Shown: positions 25,754-35,079 of the stretch, piece by piece
How the letters are laid out: each line of letters starts with the position of its first letter
Position numbering within the stretch: the stretch's first letter is position 1
DNA from: Gillisella vitis
GTDB taxonomy: Bacteria; Pseudomonadota; Alphaproteobacteria; Rhizobiales; Rhizobiaceae
Direction: 5' to 3'
NCBI RefSeq assembly: GCF_021559775.1
Contig: NZ_CP056047.1
Location: 2,480,001 to 2,544,000 of the forward strand
Length of the DNA stretch: 64,000 bases
Translations under genes and position numbers: made by a program
Notes under the pieces: model-generated
Seen by the model: only the letters and a program-made list of their open reading frames with translations
Told to the model about the DNA's origin: nothing
The model's database searches: none

Positions 25754-27177
25754 GCGTCCCACCCGACGATGCCTTTGATTTCCAGGAAATCGTGGATGGC
25801 CCAATCGGCATATTCGCGGCCATTGCCGGATTGTTTGTAGCCGCCGAATGGCGCGAACGTGTCCCAATCCGGATAGTTGAGATAGACCGACCCGGCCCGC
25901 ATCTTCTTCGCCACGTCGCGGGCGTGTTCAATATCGGTCGATTGCACATAGGCCGCCAGCCCATAGACCGTGTCATTGGCGATCTCGACCGCCTCTGCTT
26001 CGTCTTTGTAAGGCAGAATCGACAGGACGGGACCGAAGATTTCCTCGCGCGCGATGGTCATGTCGTTGGTGACATTGCCGAAGATGGTCGGGCGAATGTA
26101 ATAGCCGCGGTTCAGCCCTTCCGGGCGTCCCGACCCGCCGGTCACCAGCGTTGCACCGTCCTTGATGCCCGCCTCGATCAGCCCCTGGATCTTGTCATAC
26201 TGGATCTGGCTGACAACAGGGCCAAGCTTGGTGTCTTCACTGCGCGGATCGCCGGTCACGAAAGTTTCCGCCTCGGATTTGGCGTAAGACAGCGCCTCGT
26301 CATGACGGTCGGCGGGTACCAGCATTCTTGTCGGCGCATCGCAGGACTGGCCGGAATTGCCGAAACAACCCTGCACGCCCTTGCGCACTGCCGTTTCGAA
26401 ATCGGCATCCGGCAGGATGATATTGGCGGATTTGCCGCCGAGTTCCTGGGCGACGCGCTTCACCGTTTCCGCCGCAGTCTTCGCAACAATAATCCCGGCC
26501 CGGGTGGAGCCGGTAAAGGACACCATGTCAACATCGGGATGACCGGCCATCACCTGGCCGACATCCGGGCCATTGCCGCTGACCATATTGTAGACGCCCT
26601 TCGGCGTTCCGGCGGCTTCCATCACTTCGGAGAATATAATGCCGCTGATCGGGGCGATCTCCGACGGCTTCAGCACCACCGTGCAACCAGCGGCGATGGC
26701 GGGCGCGACCTTGCAGACGATCTGGTTCAGTGGCCAGTTCCAGGGCGTGATCAGCGCGCAAACACCAATCGGCTCCTTGACCACCATAGTGCCGCCGCGC
26801 TGTTCGGAAAACTTGAATGTCTCCAGCCCGGCAATCGTCGCTTCCATATGGGCACGACCGGCCCAGGCCTGGCTTTCCAGCGCAAAACTGAGCGGCGCGC
26901 CCATTTCCTGGCTGACGGCCTTGGCAATATCCTCAAAACGGTTGTTGTATTCGGCAAGCATCCGCTTCAGCAGCGCCAACCGCTCATCCACCGACCACAG
27001 CGAAAAGCTGGCGAAAGCCCGCTTGGCAGCCGCCACCGCCTTGTCGACATCGGCCTTGGAGCCAACCGAAATCGACGTATAGGCCTCTTCCGTTGATGGA
27101 TCGATCACCTCAAGCGTTGCGGGGTGAACCGGATCAACCCATTCGCCATCGATGAAGAATTTCAGATGATTGCTCAT
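25750..27177 (-). CDS. NAD(P)-dependent aldehyde dehydrogenase
   Basis: 475 residues from MSNHLKFFIDGEWVDP. Family motifs are ITPWNWPLNQ (oxyanion Asn), FTGSTRAG (NAD site), the general-base Glu of VAQELGGKS, and the catalytic Cys in GNSGQSCDAPTRM. It oxidises an aldehyde to the acid; the sequence resembles betaine-, gamma-aminobutyraldehyde- or vanillin-type enzymes, without a clear substrate. It is followed by the coupled RidA gene. A long N-terminal extension in frame has no support. Confidence 0.9.
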   Translation of the reverse strand: MSNHLKFFIDGEWVDPVHPATLEVIDPSTEEAYTSISVGSKADVDKAVAAAKRAFASFSLWSVDERLALLKRMLAEYNNRFEDIAKAVSQEMGAPLSFALESQAWAGRAHMEATIAGLETFKFSEQRGGTMVVKEPIGVCALITPWNWPLNQIVCKVAPAIAAGCTVVLKPSEIAPISGIIFSEVMEAAGTPKGVYNMVSGNGPDVGQVMAGHPDVDMVSFTGSTRAGIIVAKTAAETVKRVAQELGGKSANIILPDADFETAVRKGVQGCFGNSGQSCDAPTRMLVPADRHDEALSYAKSEAETFVTGDPRSEDTKLGPVVSQIQYDKIQGLIEAGIKDGATLVTGGSGRPEGLNRGYYIRPTIFGNVTNDMTIAREEIFGPVLSILPYKDEAEAVEIANDTVYGLAAYVQSTDIEHARDVAKKMRAGSVYLNYPDWDTFAPFGGYKQSGNGREYADWAIHDFLEIKGIVGWDA

Positions 27178-27244
27178 AGTGCCTCCGGTGTGTGTTTGGG
27201 TAAGACTATCGGCAAAGACAGCAGAGCTGCAAGCCGATTTACGC

Positions 27245-27946
27245 CTATCCCTGTCCTGGATCGGCTGGAAGCTGCCAGTCGATGGGGACCTCTCCATGCG
27301 CTTCCAGATAGGCATTGGCCTTCGAAAACGGCTTTGAACCGAAAAAGCCGTTATGGGCGGATAGTGGCGATGGATGCACGGATTTCAGCACCAGATGCCG
27401 AGCCGGATCGACGAAAGCCGCCTTTTTCTGCGCGTAAGCCCCCCAAAGGATGAAGACTACATGCTCGCGGCGTTCGGCCACGGCATGGATGACCCGGTCG
27501 GTGAACTTTTCCCAACCCTTGCCCTGATGCGATCCGGCCCTGCCCTCTTCCACCGTCAACACGCTGTTGAGCAGCAGTACGCCCTGGCGCGCCCAATGCT
27601 CCAGAAAGCCGTGACGCACCGGGGCAATGCCGAGATCGGCCTGCAATTCCTTGTAGATATTGACCAGCGACGGCGGAATGCGCACGCCGGGCTGGACAGA
27701 AAAGCACAGGCCGTGCGCCTGTCCTGCGCCGTGATAGGGGTCCTGCCCCAGGATCACCACTCGCACCTTGTCGATAGGAGTCAGATCCAGCGCCCGGAAA
27801 TACTCCGGCCCTTTGGGGAAAATCGGCTTGCCCTGCTGCTTTTCCTCGACCAGAAACTGCTTGAGGGTCTGCATATAGGGCTTTTCGAATTCCTCGCCGA
27901 CCACGGCCTTCCAGCTGTCTTCCAAGCGAAGCGTCGATTGCGCCAT
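27245..27946 (-). CDS. ung: Uracil-DNA glycosylase
   Basis: 233 residues from [12 protein letters not shown]. It removes uracil from DNA at the start of base-excision repair. The water-activating motif GQDPYHG lies near 68-74 and the minor-groove loop [13 protein letters not shown] near 195-207. Length is standard for family 1. The longer frame at the 5' end overlaps the HpaI-type gene and is not used. The two genes are 25 bases apart on the same strand. Confidence 0.97.
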   Translation of the reverse strand: MAQSTLRLEDSWKAVVGEEFEKPYMQTLKQFLVEEKQQGKPIFPKGPEYFRALDLTPIDKVRVVILGQDPYHGAGQAHGLCFSVQPGVRIPPSLVNIYKELQADLGIAPVRHGFLEHWARQGVLLLNSVLTVEEGRAGSHQGKGWEKFTDRVIHAVAERREHVVFILWGAYAQKKAAFVDPARHLVLKSVHPSPLSAHNGFFGSKPFSKANAYLEAHGEVPIDWQLPADPGQG

Positions 27947-27971
27947 CAGTCTCTCCTCACTGTCAGGGGTG

Positions 27972-28769
27972 TCAATAACCGCCAGTCGCCTCTGGTCCTG
28001 CCTCACCTTTGACGCTGCGCAGATGGTTGGCCGCAGCCGCAACCAGCAGGCCGACATCGCTTTGCGTGGCGATGAAGCGCGCGCCTGACCGGCGGGCAAG
28101 ATCGATCATCACAGGATCGGTTGACATGATTCCAGCGGGCTTGCCCAGCGCCTTGGCCCGGCGCAGAACATCCTCCACTGCCGCGTAAACCTCCGGCGCG
28201 TCAGCCCGGCCCGGAAAGCCGAGATCTGCCGCAAGATCCGCAGGCCCGATCAGCACAGCATCGACGCCCTCGGTGGTTATGATCGCCTCCAGATTGGCCA
28301 TCGCCAACCGGCTTTCGATCTGCACGATCAGGCAGATCTGGTCATTGGCGGTTGCCACATAATCGCCGATTCGGCCAAAATCGGAGGCTCGGCCAAGCCC
28401 GGCCCCCATGCCGCGAATGCCAAACGGCGGGTAGCGGCAGGCTTTTGCAGCAGCCAAGGCCTGGTCTGGTGTGTCGACCATCGGGATCAGCAGCGTCTGC
28501 GCGCCGATATCCAGTGCCTGCTTGATTAACCAGGCCTCGCCCACGGCCAAACGCACCACCTGATGGGCGGATTGACGGGCGGAGGCGGCAAGCTGGGCTG
28601 CCAGCAGCGGAATGTCGTTTGGCCCATGCTCGCCATCGATCAGCACCCAGTCATAACCGGCACCGGCACAAAGCTCGGCTCCATGCGCAGAGGCCAGCGC
28701 CACCCACAGGCCGTAAAGCACAGCGTCCTGCCGCAGGGCTTGCTTGAAACCATTGACGGGTGCGGGCAT
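27972..28769 (-). CDS. HpcH/HpaI-family class II aldolase
   Basis: 265 residues from [21 protein letters not shown] divalent-metal aldolase that splits 2-keto-3-deoxy acids to pyruvate and an aldehyde. Key motifs: [12 protein letters not shown] (about 44-55), [13 protein letters not shown] with the metal-binding Glu, and [11 protein letters not shown] with the second ligand. It is divergent from the SorC-type regulator with 145 bases between. Catabolism of a sugar acid or of an aromatic side chain is possible. Confidence 0.88.
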   Translation of the reverse strand: MPAPVNGFKQALRQDAVLYGLWVALASAHGAELCAGAGYDWVLIDGEHGPNDIPLLAAQLAASARQSAHQVVRLAVGEAWLIKQALDIGAQTLLIPMVDTPDQALAAAKACRYPPFGIRGMGAGLGRASDFGRIGDYVATANDQICLIVQIESRLAMANLEAIITTEGVDAVLIGPADLAADLGFPGRADAPEVYAAVEDVLRRAKALGKPAGIMSTDPVMIDLARRSGARFIATQSDVGLLVAAAANHLRSVKGEAGPEATGGY

Positions 28770-28914
28770 CGGCCAATCTCCATTCGCTGTCGTCAGACTT
28801 TCATAGCCCTCATTGCAGATGCGGTTCAAGGCCGATCCTGCCGGTATCGGACTGAAACAATTGACAGCTCCTCCCCTTTGCCTCTACCTCATCAGCCAAG
28901 GGAAGAGGTTTTTA

Positions 28915-29868
28915 ATGGCACGCAAAGCAGGTTCCAACGCCAGGCTGGACGACGCCGCCCGCGCCGGCTGGCTCTATTATGTGGCTGGCCGCACGCAGGA
29001 CGAGATCGCCGCCGCGATGAATATTTCCCGCCAGAGCGCCCAGCGGCTGGTGTCGCTGGCGGTTGCCGAAAAGCTGGTCAAGGTCCGCCTCGATCACCCG
29101 ATTACTGTCTGCCTGGAACTGGCCGATGCGGTGAAACAGGCCTATGGCCTGAAGCAGGTTGAGGTCGTGCCGACCGATCCCGGCTCGGACGCCACCGCGA
29201 CAGGCATTGCCGAGGCGGGTGCCGCCGAACTGGAGCGCTGGCTGAAACGGCCGGACCCGCTCACCATCGCCATGGGCACGGGCCGCACGTTGCGCGCCAT
29301 GATCGACCAATTGCCGCAGATGGACTGTCCGCAGCACAAGATCGTCTCGCTGACCGGCAATATCAGCCCGGATGGATCGGCGGCCTATTTCAACGTGATC
29401 TTTTCCATGGCCGATGCGGTGAAGGCCCGGCATTTTCCGATGCCCCTACCAGTCATCGTTTCCAGCGCAGAGGAGCGCGACCTGTTGCACCGCCAGCCGC
29501 TGGTTGCTCCCACCATCGCGCTTGGCAGCCAATCCGATGTGACCTTCGTCGGTATCGGTGAGATGACCCTCAACGCGCCCTTGCTTCAGGACGGATTCTT
29601 GAAGGAAGCCGAAATGCGCAATCTTCTTGCCATCGGCGCCACCGGTGAAATCTGCGGCTGGATCTTCGATGCCAAGGGCAAGCTGCTGGACGACCCGGTC
29701 AATAGCCGCGTCGCCAGTATGGCGATCCCGTCGCGTCAAACCTCTGTCGTGATCGGCATGGCGCGCGGCAAACGCAAGCATGCCGCCATCCGGGCTGCTG
29801 CCCGGGGTGGCCATGTCAACGCGCTGATTATCGATGAAGATGCGGCACGCTTTCTGCTCGGACTGTGA
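28915..29868 (+). CDS. SorC-family sugar-responsive transcriptional regulator
   Basis: 317 residues with an N-terminal helix-turn-helix (AGRTQDEIAAAMNISRQSAQ, about 25-44) and a C-terminal sugar-binding domain (VVPTDPGSDATATGIAEAGA, MGTGRTLRAM). Regulators of this type govern polyol and sugar uptake operons and sit immediately next to smo-like operons in many rhizobia. Here it is on the same strand as smoE but 5.8 kb away, with three minus-strand genes in between. It could control the polyol operon, the divergent aldolase, or both. Its last 41 bases overlap the end of the chitin-synthase-like gene. Confidence 0.87.
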   Translation: MARKAGSNARLDDAARAGWLYYVAGRTQDEIAAAMNISRQSAQRLVSLAVAEKLVKVRLDHPITVCLELADAVKQAYGLKQVEVVPTDPGSDATATGIAEAGAAELERWLKRPDPLTIAMGTGRTLRAMIDQLPQMDCPQHKIVSLTGNISPDGSAAYFNVIFSMADAVKARHFPMPLPVIVSSAEERDLLHRQPLVAPTIALGSQSDVTFVGIGEMTLNAPLLQDGFLKEAEMRNLLAIGATGEICGWIFDAKGKLLDDPVNSRVASMAIPSRQTSVVIGMARGKRKHAAIRAAARGGHVNALIIDEDAARFLLGL

Positions 29869-31753
29869 CCTCTGGAGACGGTGAAACGGGCTTACGGCAG
29901 CTTGCCGATAACAGCAGTAAGGACGCGATGGCGATCTGCCCGACGACCGGCAGGCAGGCATAGTGCAGGACGCTGATTGCGCCGCCCGGCACGACACCCA
30001 TCACCAGCCAGACCAATGCGGTATTGCTGACGACCCAAAGGATCAAAAGCCACAACCGCATCCGACGCCAGCCAGCCGGGATGACGGCCTTGATATCGCC
30101 GACCAATCCCTTGGTGCCCCAACTGACATCGTGGAAATTGGCAAGCGCGTAACTCAGCAGATAGAAGCTGGCGACGGGCGCGGACGGGATATAGAGTACG
30201 AATAATCTCAGCAGATCGGACATCCCGCGGGACGAATGGCAAAAGACCGCCATGCCGAGGATAAGGGCAACCATCAGGATCGCTCCCTGAATGACAGGAC
30301 CAACCTCAACAAGGCAGATGGCAAACCCCAGGACCGTGCAGGCCAGCAGGATGCCCAGGCCAAGGCCATGCAAGCCGCCATGCAGCCTATGGCTCAGAGA
30401 CCGTCCCCCCTCCCTCGCCTTCATGCTGACCAGGCAATAAAGCCAGAACAGCAACACACCCGTCGCCATCACCCATGCCAAACTCTGGCCCGCAACACCA
30501 TTTTTGGCCTCGTCTTGCCAAAACCCTGACGTCAGGGAGACAAGCAGGGCCAGTGACGCCGGGATGAACCATTGTTCCAGCAATTGCAGCAGGGTCCAGG
30601 CCAGCGCCAGTGCCATCGAGCACCAGCGGACAGGCGGCAGGCGACCGTGCCATAGCAGATCGGCAAGGCTGCCGATGGCCGTCAGGCGCGCCACAAGCGT
30701 ACTGTTTGTCCAACGGCGGCGCTGGCGCAGCAATTCGCCAACCGTCGCGCAGCCATCGGTGACAAGATTGGCATCGTGATGATAGCGGATGGTGCAGGCA
30801 GGGTGGCTTTTGACGATTTCCGCGCCGATGATTCGATCCTCGGCGAGAAACAGATTGGCCTCCATCAGGCTCTTAGGCCTGGAAAGCCCGCGAAGATAGG
30901 CAGCCAGAGGATCGCCGTTTGCCCCGCGTCTCAAGGCCGACATTCTGAACAGGCTGGCCTGCCCCGGCACGACTTCAAGATAGCCCAAGCCGTTGCCAAT
31001 CGGCCAATCCGATAATTTCTGCCAGAGAAAATCTGCCTGTTGCCAGCTTTGCAGCCAATCGGTCAAGGCGGCGTCTTCCATGACGATATTGGTGGCAAGG
31101 GCTGCACAGTCAGGCTCGCGCCCCATCTGCGCCAGCAATGCCGGTAGGCAATCGGCAGCAGGTCTCGACCCGGCATCAATCTGCAAGACAAAATCTGGCC
31201 GCAGGCGTTCGGCAAGGCTTCGAAAGAAGAAGGCATGGCTATCCAGCTTGCCCCTGTTGCGGTCCTTCACCGCCAGATGCACGCGAAGAGGATTGCCGTT
31301 GACCCCGGTCAGCAGATCCATCGGAATAAGGCGGGTCTGAACGCGAACTTGCGCCTCATCCGCCCCATGCTGGCCGATGCCCGCTGCCTCAGGATCGCAA
31401 CCCCAATCGAGATCGAAGCCAAGCCGGTTGAACAGTGCCTCGGTCTCTGGATGAACGCGGTCGCGGCCATCCAGCACGATGGCCACTTCCAACCGTGGTA
31501 TAGGGCCGTTTCGGCTAGCCAGCATGTCCTGATTGGCCGCAAGACAGGCCAATGTCCCCGCCACCGCCTCGGCAGGCTCGTTGAAGAGTGTCAGGCAGGC
31601 GAGAATATCCGTACCCTCGGACAAGGTCTGATTGAGGGGTTGATCATCAAACCCAAAAGTTTTGAGAGTGTCATCCTGCAACGAGACAGGCGCGCGCAAA
31701 GCGGCAGCCTGTCCGGCTGCACTGTCACGTGCAACTGGAGAGAACAATATCAC
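29828..31753 (-). CDS. Chitin-synthase-like membrane glycosyltransferase (GT2)
   Basis: 641 residues. The catalytic domain (1-360) shows, in order and spacing, the hallmark motifs of fungal-type chitin synthases: LTLFNE (54-59), VLDGR (93-97), VKDRNRGKLDSH (162-173, cf. the CLKEKNQKKINSH motif of yeast Chs1), IDAGS (192-196), VVPG (261-264), LAEDR (303-307) and QRRRW (344-348). The C-terminal 250 residues hold about six or seven membrane helices. It would polymerise UDP-N-acetylglucosamine or a similar sugar and export the chain. The start is a GTG after AAGGAT. It is the last gene of a set with DUF1501 and DUF1800 genes. It is not a nodulation NodC; the chitin-synthase family is otherwise mostly eukaryotic. 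Confidence 0.82.
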   Translation of the reverse strand: MILFSPVARDSAAGQAAALRAPVSLQDDTLKTFGFDDQPLNQTLSEGTDILACLTLFNEPAEAVAGTLACLAANQDMLASRNGPIPRLEVAIVLDGRDRVHPETEALFNRLGFDLDWGCDPEAAGIGQHGADEAQVRVQTRLIPMDLLTGVNGNPLRVHLAVKDRNRGKLDSHAFFFRSLAERLRPDFVLQIDAGSRPAADCLPALLAQMGREPDCAALATNIVMEDAALTDWLQSWQQADFLWQKLSDWPIGNGLGYLEVVPGQASLFRMSALRRGANGDPLAAYLRGLSRPKSLMEANLFLAEDRIIGAEIVKSHPACTIRYHHDANLVTDGCATVGELLRQRRRWTNSTLVARLTAIGSLADLLWHGRLPPVRWCSMALALAWTLLQLLEQWFIPASLALLVSLTSGFWQDEAKNGVAGQSLAWVMATGVLLFWLYCLVSMKAREGGRSLSHRLHGGLHGLGLGILLACTVLGFAICLVEVGPVIQGAILMVALILGMAVFCHSSRGMSDLLRLFVLYIPSAPVASFYLLSYALANFHDVSWGTKGLVGDIKAVIPAGWRRMRLWLLILWVVSNTALVWLVMGVVPGGAISVLHYACLPVVGQIAIASLLLLSASCRKPVSPSPEVTVRAESVPHLHR

Positions 31754-31821
31754 TGCAATATCCTTAAATTATTCGGGTCAGTGTTTGCAGGCGGGCAGGT
31801 TTATTCTGGGCCTGACAGGCT

Positions 31822-33042
31822 CTAGAACAACGCCAGAGGCGCAAAGCCCTGTGCGGCAATCGGATTGGTTGGAAACTGCCAGAAATTGCCGATCACCGAA
31901 GCGTAGACACTGCGGAAATCGGTGGTGAAAACCGGATTGCCTTCCGCGTCGAGCTTTTCCAGATCGCTGCGAGTGCCATAAAGCCCAGGCTTGATCCCGC
32001 CTCCCATCATGATAACAGGGCTGCAAGAGCCATGGTCGGTCCCGCCAGAGGCATTTTCAGCCGGTCTGCGGCCAAATTCCGAATGGGCGATAACAAGCGT
32101 ATCGTTCCAGACGCCAATCTCCTTCAGCCCGCGACGCAGGCCCATCAGCGTGTTCTGAACCTTCGCCAGCAGACGCTCGTGCTCACCCCGCAGATTGGAA
32201 TGCTGATCGAAACCACCGATGCTGATCTTGAACAGCGGCGATTTCACATCCTGTTCAACCATCCAGAGCAAAAGAGCCGTCTGGGCATCAATCGGGTCCA
32301 TGTAGTAATCGCGGGTAAACCGCGCCTCAAACCGGTTATCGCCCTTCAATTTGGCGGCAACCCGGCCGATAACCTCCTGCTGATCGGCCATAAGGCGGGT
32401 CAGATAGGCGAGCGCAGCGTGATCGTCCGCCTTGTCGGCGTCAGCCATCACACTGGGCGCCCCGCTGCGCAATGCATCCTTATTATCCACCGTCAGGATG
32501 CGCATGCCCTCGCCCTCAAGCAGGTCCTGATTGCCTGAAAACACCACACCATCCGCATCGAAGGGTCCTGCATCCTTCCGGTTCGCCTGCAAGACCTGGC
32601 TGACCCAACCGCCACTGGAAATGCCTTTCCTGGACCCGCCTGCCCAAATTTCCGCCGATTGGAAATGCGAGAGATTGTTATCGGGATAGCCGACATCCTG
32701 GATGATGGCGATTTCGCCATTGTGATAAAGATCCGCCATCTGCCGCCAGGCCGCATTGAAGCCCAACTCCGAGTTGAGTGGCAGGATCTCATCGCCTTTC
32801 AGGCCGATGGTTGGCCGCAAATGCCGGTAGACCGGGTCTTTGAAAGGCACCAGTGTGTTCAGGGCATCATTGCCACCGAAAAGTTCGAGTAAAATCAACC
32901 GGCGGGCAGAACCGGCAGTGCCCGGTCCGGCCGCCGCCAAAGCCTGCCTTGCCCACAGCGGCATAGAGCCGACCGCAAGACACCGCCCCATCCATGTCGC
33001 AAATTCACGGCGCGATAACCCATGCCTGTTAAACATAGCCAT
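31822..33042 (-). CDS. Tat-exported DUF1501 protein
   Basis: 406 residues. The N-terminus GLSRREFATWMGRCLAVGSM is a twin-arginine signal (SRREF), so it is folded in the cytoplasm and exported to the periplasm. The DUF1501 body is alkaline-phosphatase/sulfatase-like, with the metal-binding residues of LLELFGGNDALNTL near the start of the domain and AHSEFGRRPAENASGGTDHG near the end. No DUF1501 has a proven activity to my knowledge. Its stop lies 68 bases before the glycosyltransferase start and its start 30 bases after the DUF1800 stop: one transcript is likely. DUF1501 and DUF1800 genes co-occur in many bacteria. Confidence 0.9.
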   Translation of the reverse strand: MAMFNRHGLSRREFATWMGRCLAVGSMPLWARQALAAAGPGTAGSARRLILLELFGGNDALNTLVPFKDPVYRHLRPTIGLKGDEILPLNSELGFNAAWRQMADLYHNGEIAIIQDVGYPDNNLSHFQSAEIWAGGSRKGISSGGWVSQVLQANRKDAGPFDADGVVFSGNQDLLEGEGMRILTVDNKDALRSGAPSVMADADKADDHAALAYLTRLMADQQEVIGRVAAKLKGDNRFEARFTRDYYMDPIDAQTALLLWMVEQDVKSPLFKISIGGFDQHSNLRGEHERLLAKVQNTLMGLRRGLKEIGVWNDTLVIAHSEFGRRPAENASGGTDHGSCSPVIMMGGGIKPGLYGTRSDLEKLDAEGNPVFTTDFRSVYASVIGNFWQFPTNPIAAQGFAPLALF

Positions 33043-33072
33043 TCATTCCCCCGAAATATAATGGTGAAAAAA

Positions 33073-35079
33073 TTACTTAAGGTTGTATTGCGGATCTGTC
33101 GTCATCGACCGGATAAGATCAACCAATGCCGAACTTCGTTCAGCATCGCCGGTCTTGCCGACAGGCTGCATTGTCATGGCAATTGGTTGAACCACAGGCT
33201 GGGCAACGGAGGGAACGAGCGCTGGCTTTTCCGCCCGGGCAGACAAGACAGGCCGCCCCAAAAGCCATTGCCCAGCAAGGTTCTCACGGCTGAGGGAACC
33301 CTCGCCAACACGCGCCATCATCACCTCGAATGCCTGTTCGAGAGGTTCCCTGGCATCGAATACATCTTTTGATTGTAGGCGCGCCGTCGTATATTCAATG
33401 TGACTGTTATGGTCGGCCCGCAGATCATCTATCGTCGCCTGCTGCGTATCGAAAGGCGCTATATCGAACACCAGACCGACATTGCAGTAGAACATGCCGC
33501 GCGGTGCGCCCGCACAGGGCGCATCCAACGGGCTCCAGCGGCTAAGCTGCGGCGGATAGCGGCGTCCCGCAACCTCGACCCAATTGACGAACAGGCGGCT
33601 GTCAGGATCGCTGGAAACATGGGTTATCTCCACACTGCGGATATCCGCGGGCAGGTTTTCCGCCGGGATAATTGCCGTTTCCCACATCGGTTTCAAACCG
33701 CCATTATCGCCCTGGGTCCGCTGCTTTTGCAGATCCAGTCCAATGGTTTGTCTGACGGTGGCAACCTCAGCCCCATTGACCCGCACGGTAAACACGGTCG
33801 GCACCATAATAAATTCCGAGCTGAAACGGATCGCGAGATCGCCTGGTTTGGGGGTGCGATCAGCAACCCGCAGCGCATCCCAAAGCCTGGAGACCACAAG
33901 CCGCCGAAGCACCAGGGTCTTCATGTTCAGCCAGGACGTCCCCTCGCGCCAACCGGCAACGGACGGTGCCATGAACGGTGTCTGCCCAAGCTTATCGAGA
34001 TAGGTTACCAAAATCATCGCGTCCGGCGGGGTCAGGCCGAAGCTGCGGCAGAACCCGACAACGAGATCAATCGGCGATTTGACCAGATCGCCTCTGTTGG
34101 CCGGGCTCCAGAACTCCGGGCTGAGCAACAGGGCGCGCAAGAAGGGCCGCAGCTCATAATCGTGATCGCGCAAGACACCCGCCAGCCGGTTGGTGGCCTC
34201 AGGGTTCGGACGTATGGACACGAAGGCGGCATAGAATTTTCCGGCAATAAACTCGGCTGTTTGCGGTTGCGCTAAGAGAATATCAGTCAGGCGATCAATC
34301 TGATCCTGACTGCCCGCCGCAATAGGCTGGCCCAGAACGATCTTTTCCCCGGTATCCGCCTGATCGACAGCGAAGCGATAGCGCCAGCCACCTTCAAAAT
34401 CCACGCCATGCCCCGCCAGGACCCGCGACACTTCACGCACATCGCGCTGGTCATAGTGTCCGATGCCAAGCGTGAACAATTCCATCAGCTCGCGCGCCAG
34501 ATTTTCATTGGGACGGCTGCTGGTGTTCCAGACATTGTCCAGGCTGGTCAGCATCATCGGATCACGTAGGACATCCCGCAGCAAGACCCGAAAATTTCCG
34601 CCACCTTCCCGGCGAAACAGCGCGATCTGATCGAAGAGCGGCGCACTGACCCGGCCCGGATCGAAGCGCGACACGAAATGGCCGTGCCAAAACAACGCCA
34701 GTCTTTCAGCAAAAGGCGTATCGGTGGCGATCATATGGCTGATCCACACCGCCTGCATCTGATCGCGCTCCGCCACATGTTGCAAGATCATGTCGCGGTT
34801 TTCCCAGCCACTCGCCCAGTAATCCGGCCTTGGGCGGGAAACAAACGGCGGCGGCTCCGGTAACTCCGGATGGGCGAGACTGTCAAGAAAACGGTCGACA
34901 GCCTCTTCCCGCGTCAGTTTCACTAAAGTGGTCACTTCAGCCGGACTGGCACCGAAGGTAAGGCGCTGCAATAGATGACGCGCCTCGTCAACGTCCATGG
35001 CGCGCGCTGGTAAAGATAAAAGGACAAGCAAAACCATCGGCAAAACAAGCCGATTGAATAAACAATTCGCGAAAATCAT
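33073..35079 (-). CDS. Secreted DUF1800 protein with carbohydrate-binding-like region
   Basis: 668 residues from MIFANCLFNRLVLPMVLLVL. The signal peptide is followed by the DUF1800 core: ARHLLQRLTFGASPAEV near residue 30, LFWHGHFVS, DVLRDPMMLTSLDN and ELFTLGIGHYDQRDVREVSR. Residues about 425-510 form a beta-sandwich-like stretch (FTVRVNGAEVATVRQTI, EITHVSSDPDSRLFVNWVEV) that resembles the calcium-dependent CBM60/xylan-binding fold. The start follows a GGGGG ribosome site. It is the first gene of the minus-strand module and has an unusually AT-rich 5' region. Function unknown; polymer binding is inferred from the beta region. Confidence 0.85.
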   Translation of the reverse strand: MIFANCLFNRLVLPMVLLVLLSLPARAMDVDEARHLLQRLTFGASPAEVTTLVKLTREEAVDRFLDSLAHPELPEPPPFVSRPRPDYWASGWENRDMILQHVAERDQMQAVWISHMIATDTPFAERLALFWHGHFVSRFDPGRVSAPLFDQIALFRREGGGNFRVLLRDVLRDPMMLTSLDNVWNTSSRPNENLARELMELFTLGIGHYDQRDVREVSRVLAGHGVDFEGGWRYRFAVDQADTGEKIVLGQPIAAGSQDQIDRLTDILLAQPQTAEFIAGKFYAAFVSIRPNPEATNRLAGVLRDHDYELRPFLRALLLSPEFWSPANRGDLVKSPIDLVVGFCRSFGLTPPDAMILVTYLDKLGQTPFMAPSVAGWREGTSWLNMKTLVLRRLVVSRLWDALRVADRTPKPGDLAIRFSSEFIMVPTVFTVRVNGAEVATVRQTIGLDLQKQRTQGDNGGLKPMWETAIIPAENLPADIRSVEITHVSSDPDSRLFVNWVEVAGRRYPPQLSRWSPLDAPCAGAPRGMFYCNVGLVFDIAPFDTQQATIDDLRADHNSHIEYTTARLQSKDVFDAREPLEQAFEVMMARVGEGSLSRENLAGQWLLGRPVLSARAEKPALVPSVAQPVVQPIAMTMQPVGKTGDAERSSALVDLIRSMTTDPQYNLK

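Noticed and set aside
25792..27096. 434-residue plus-strand reading frame
   Set aside because: Antisense to the aldehyde dehydrogenase; no motif and no signal.
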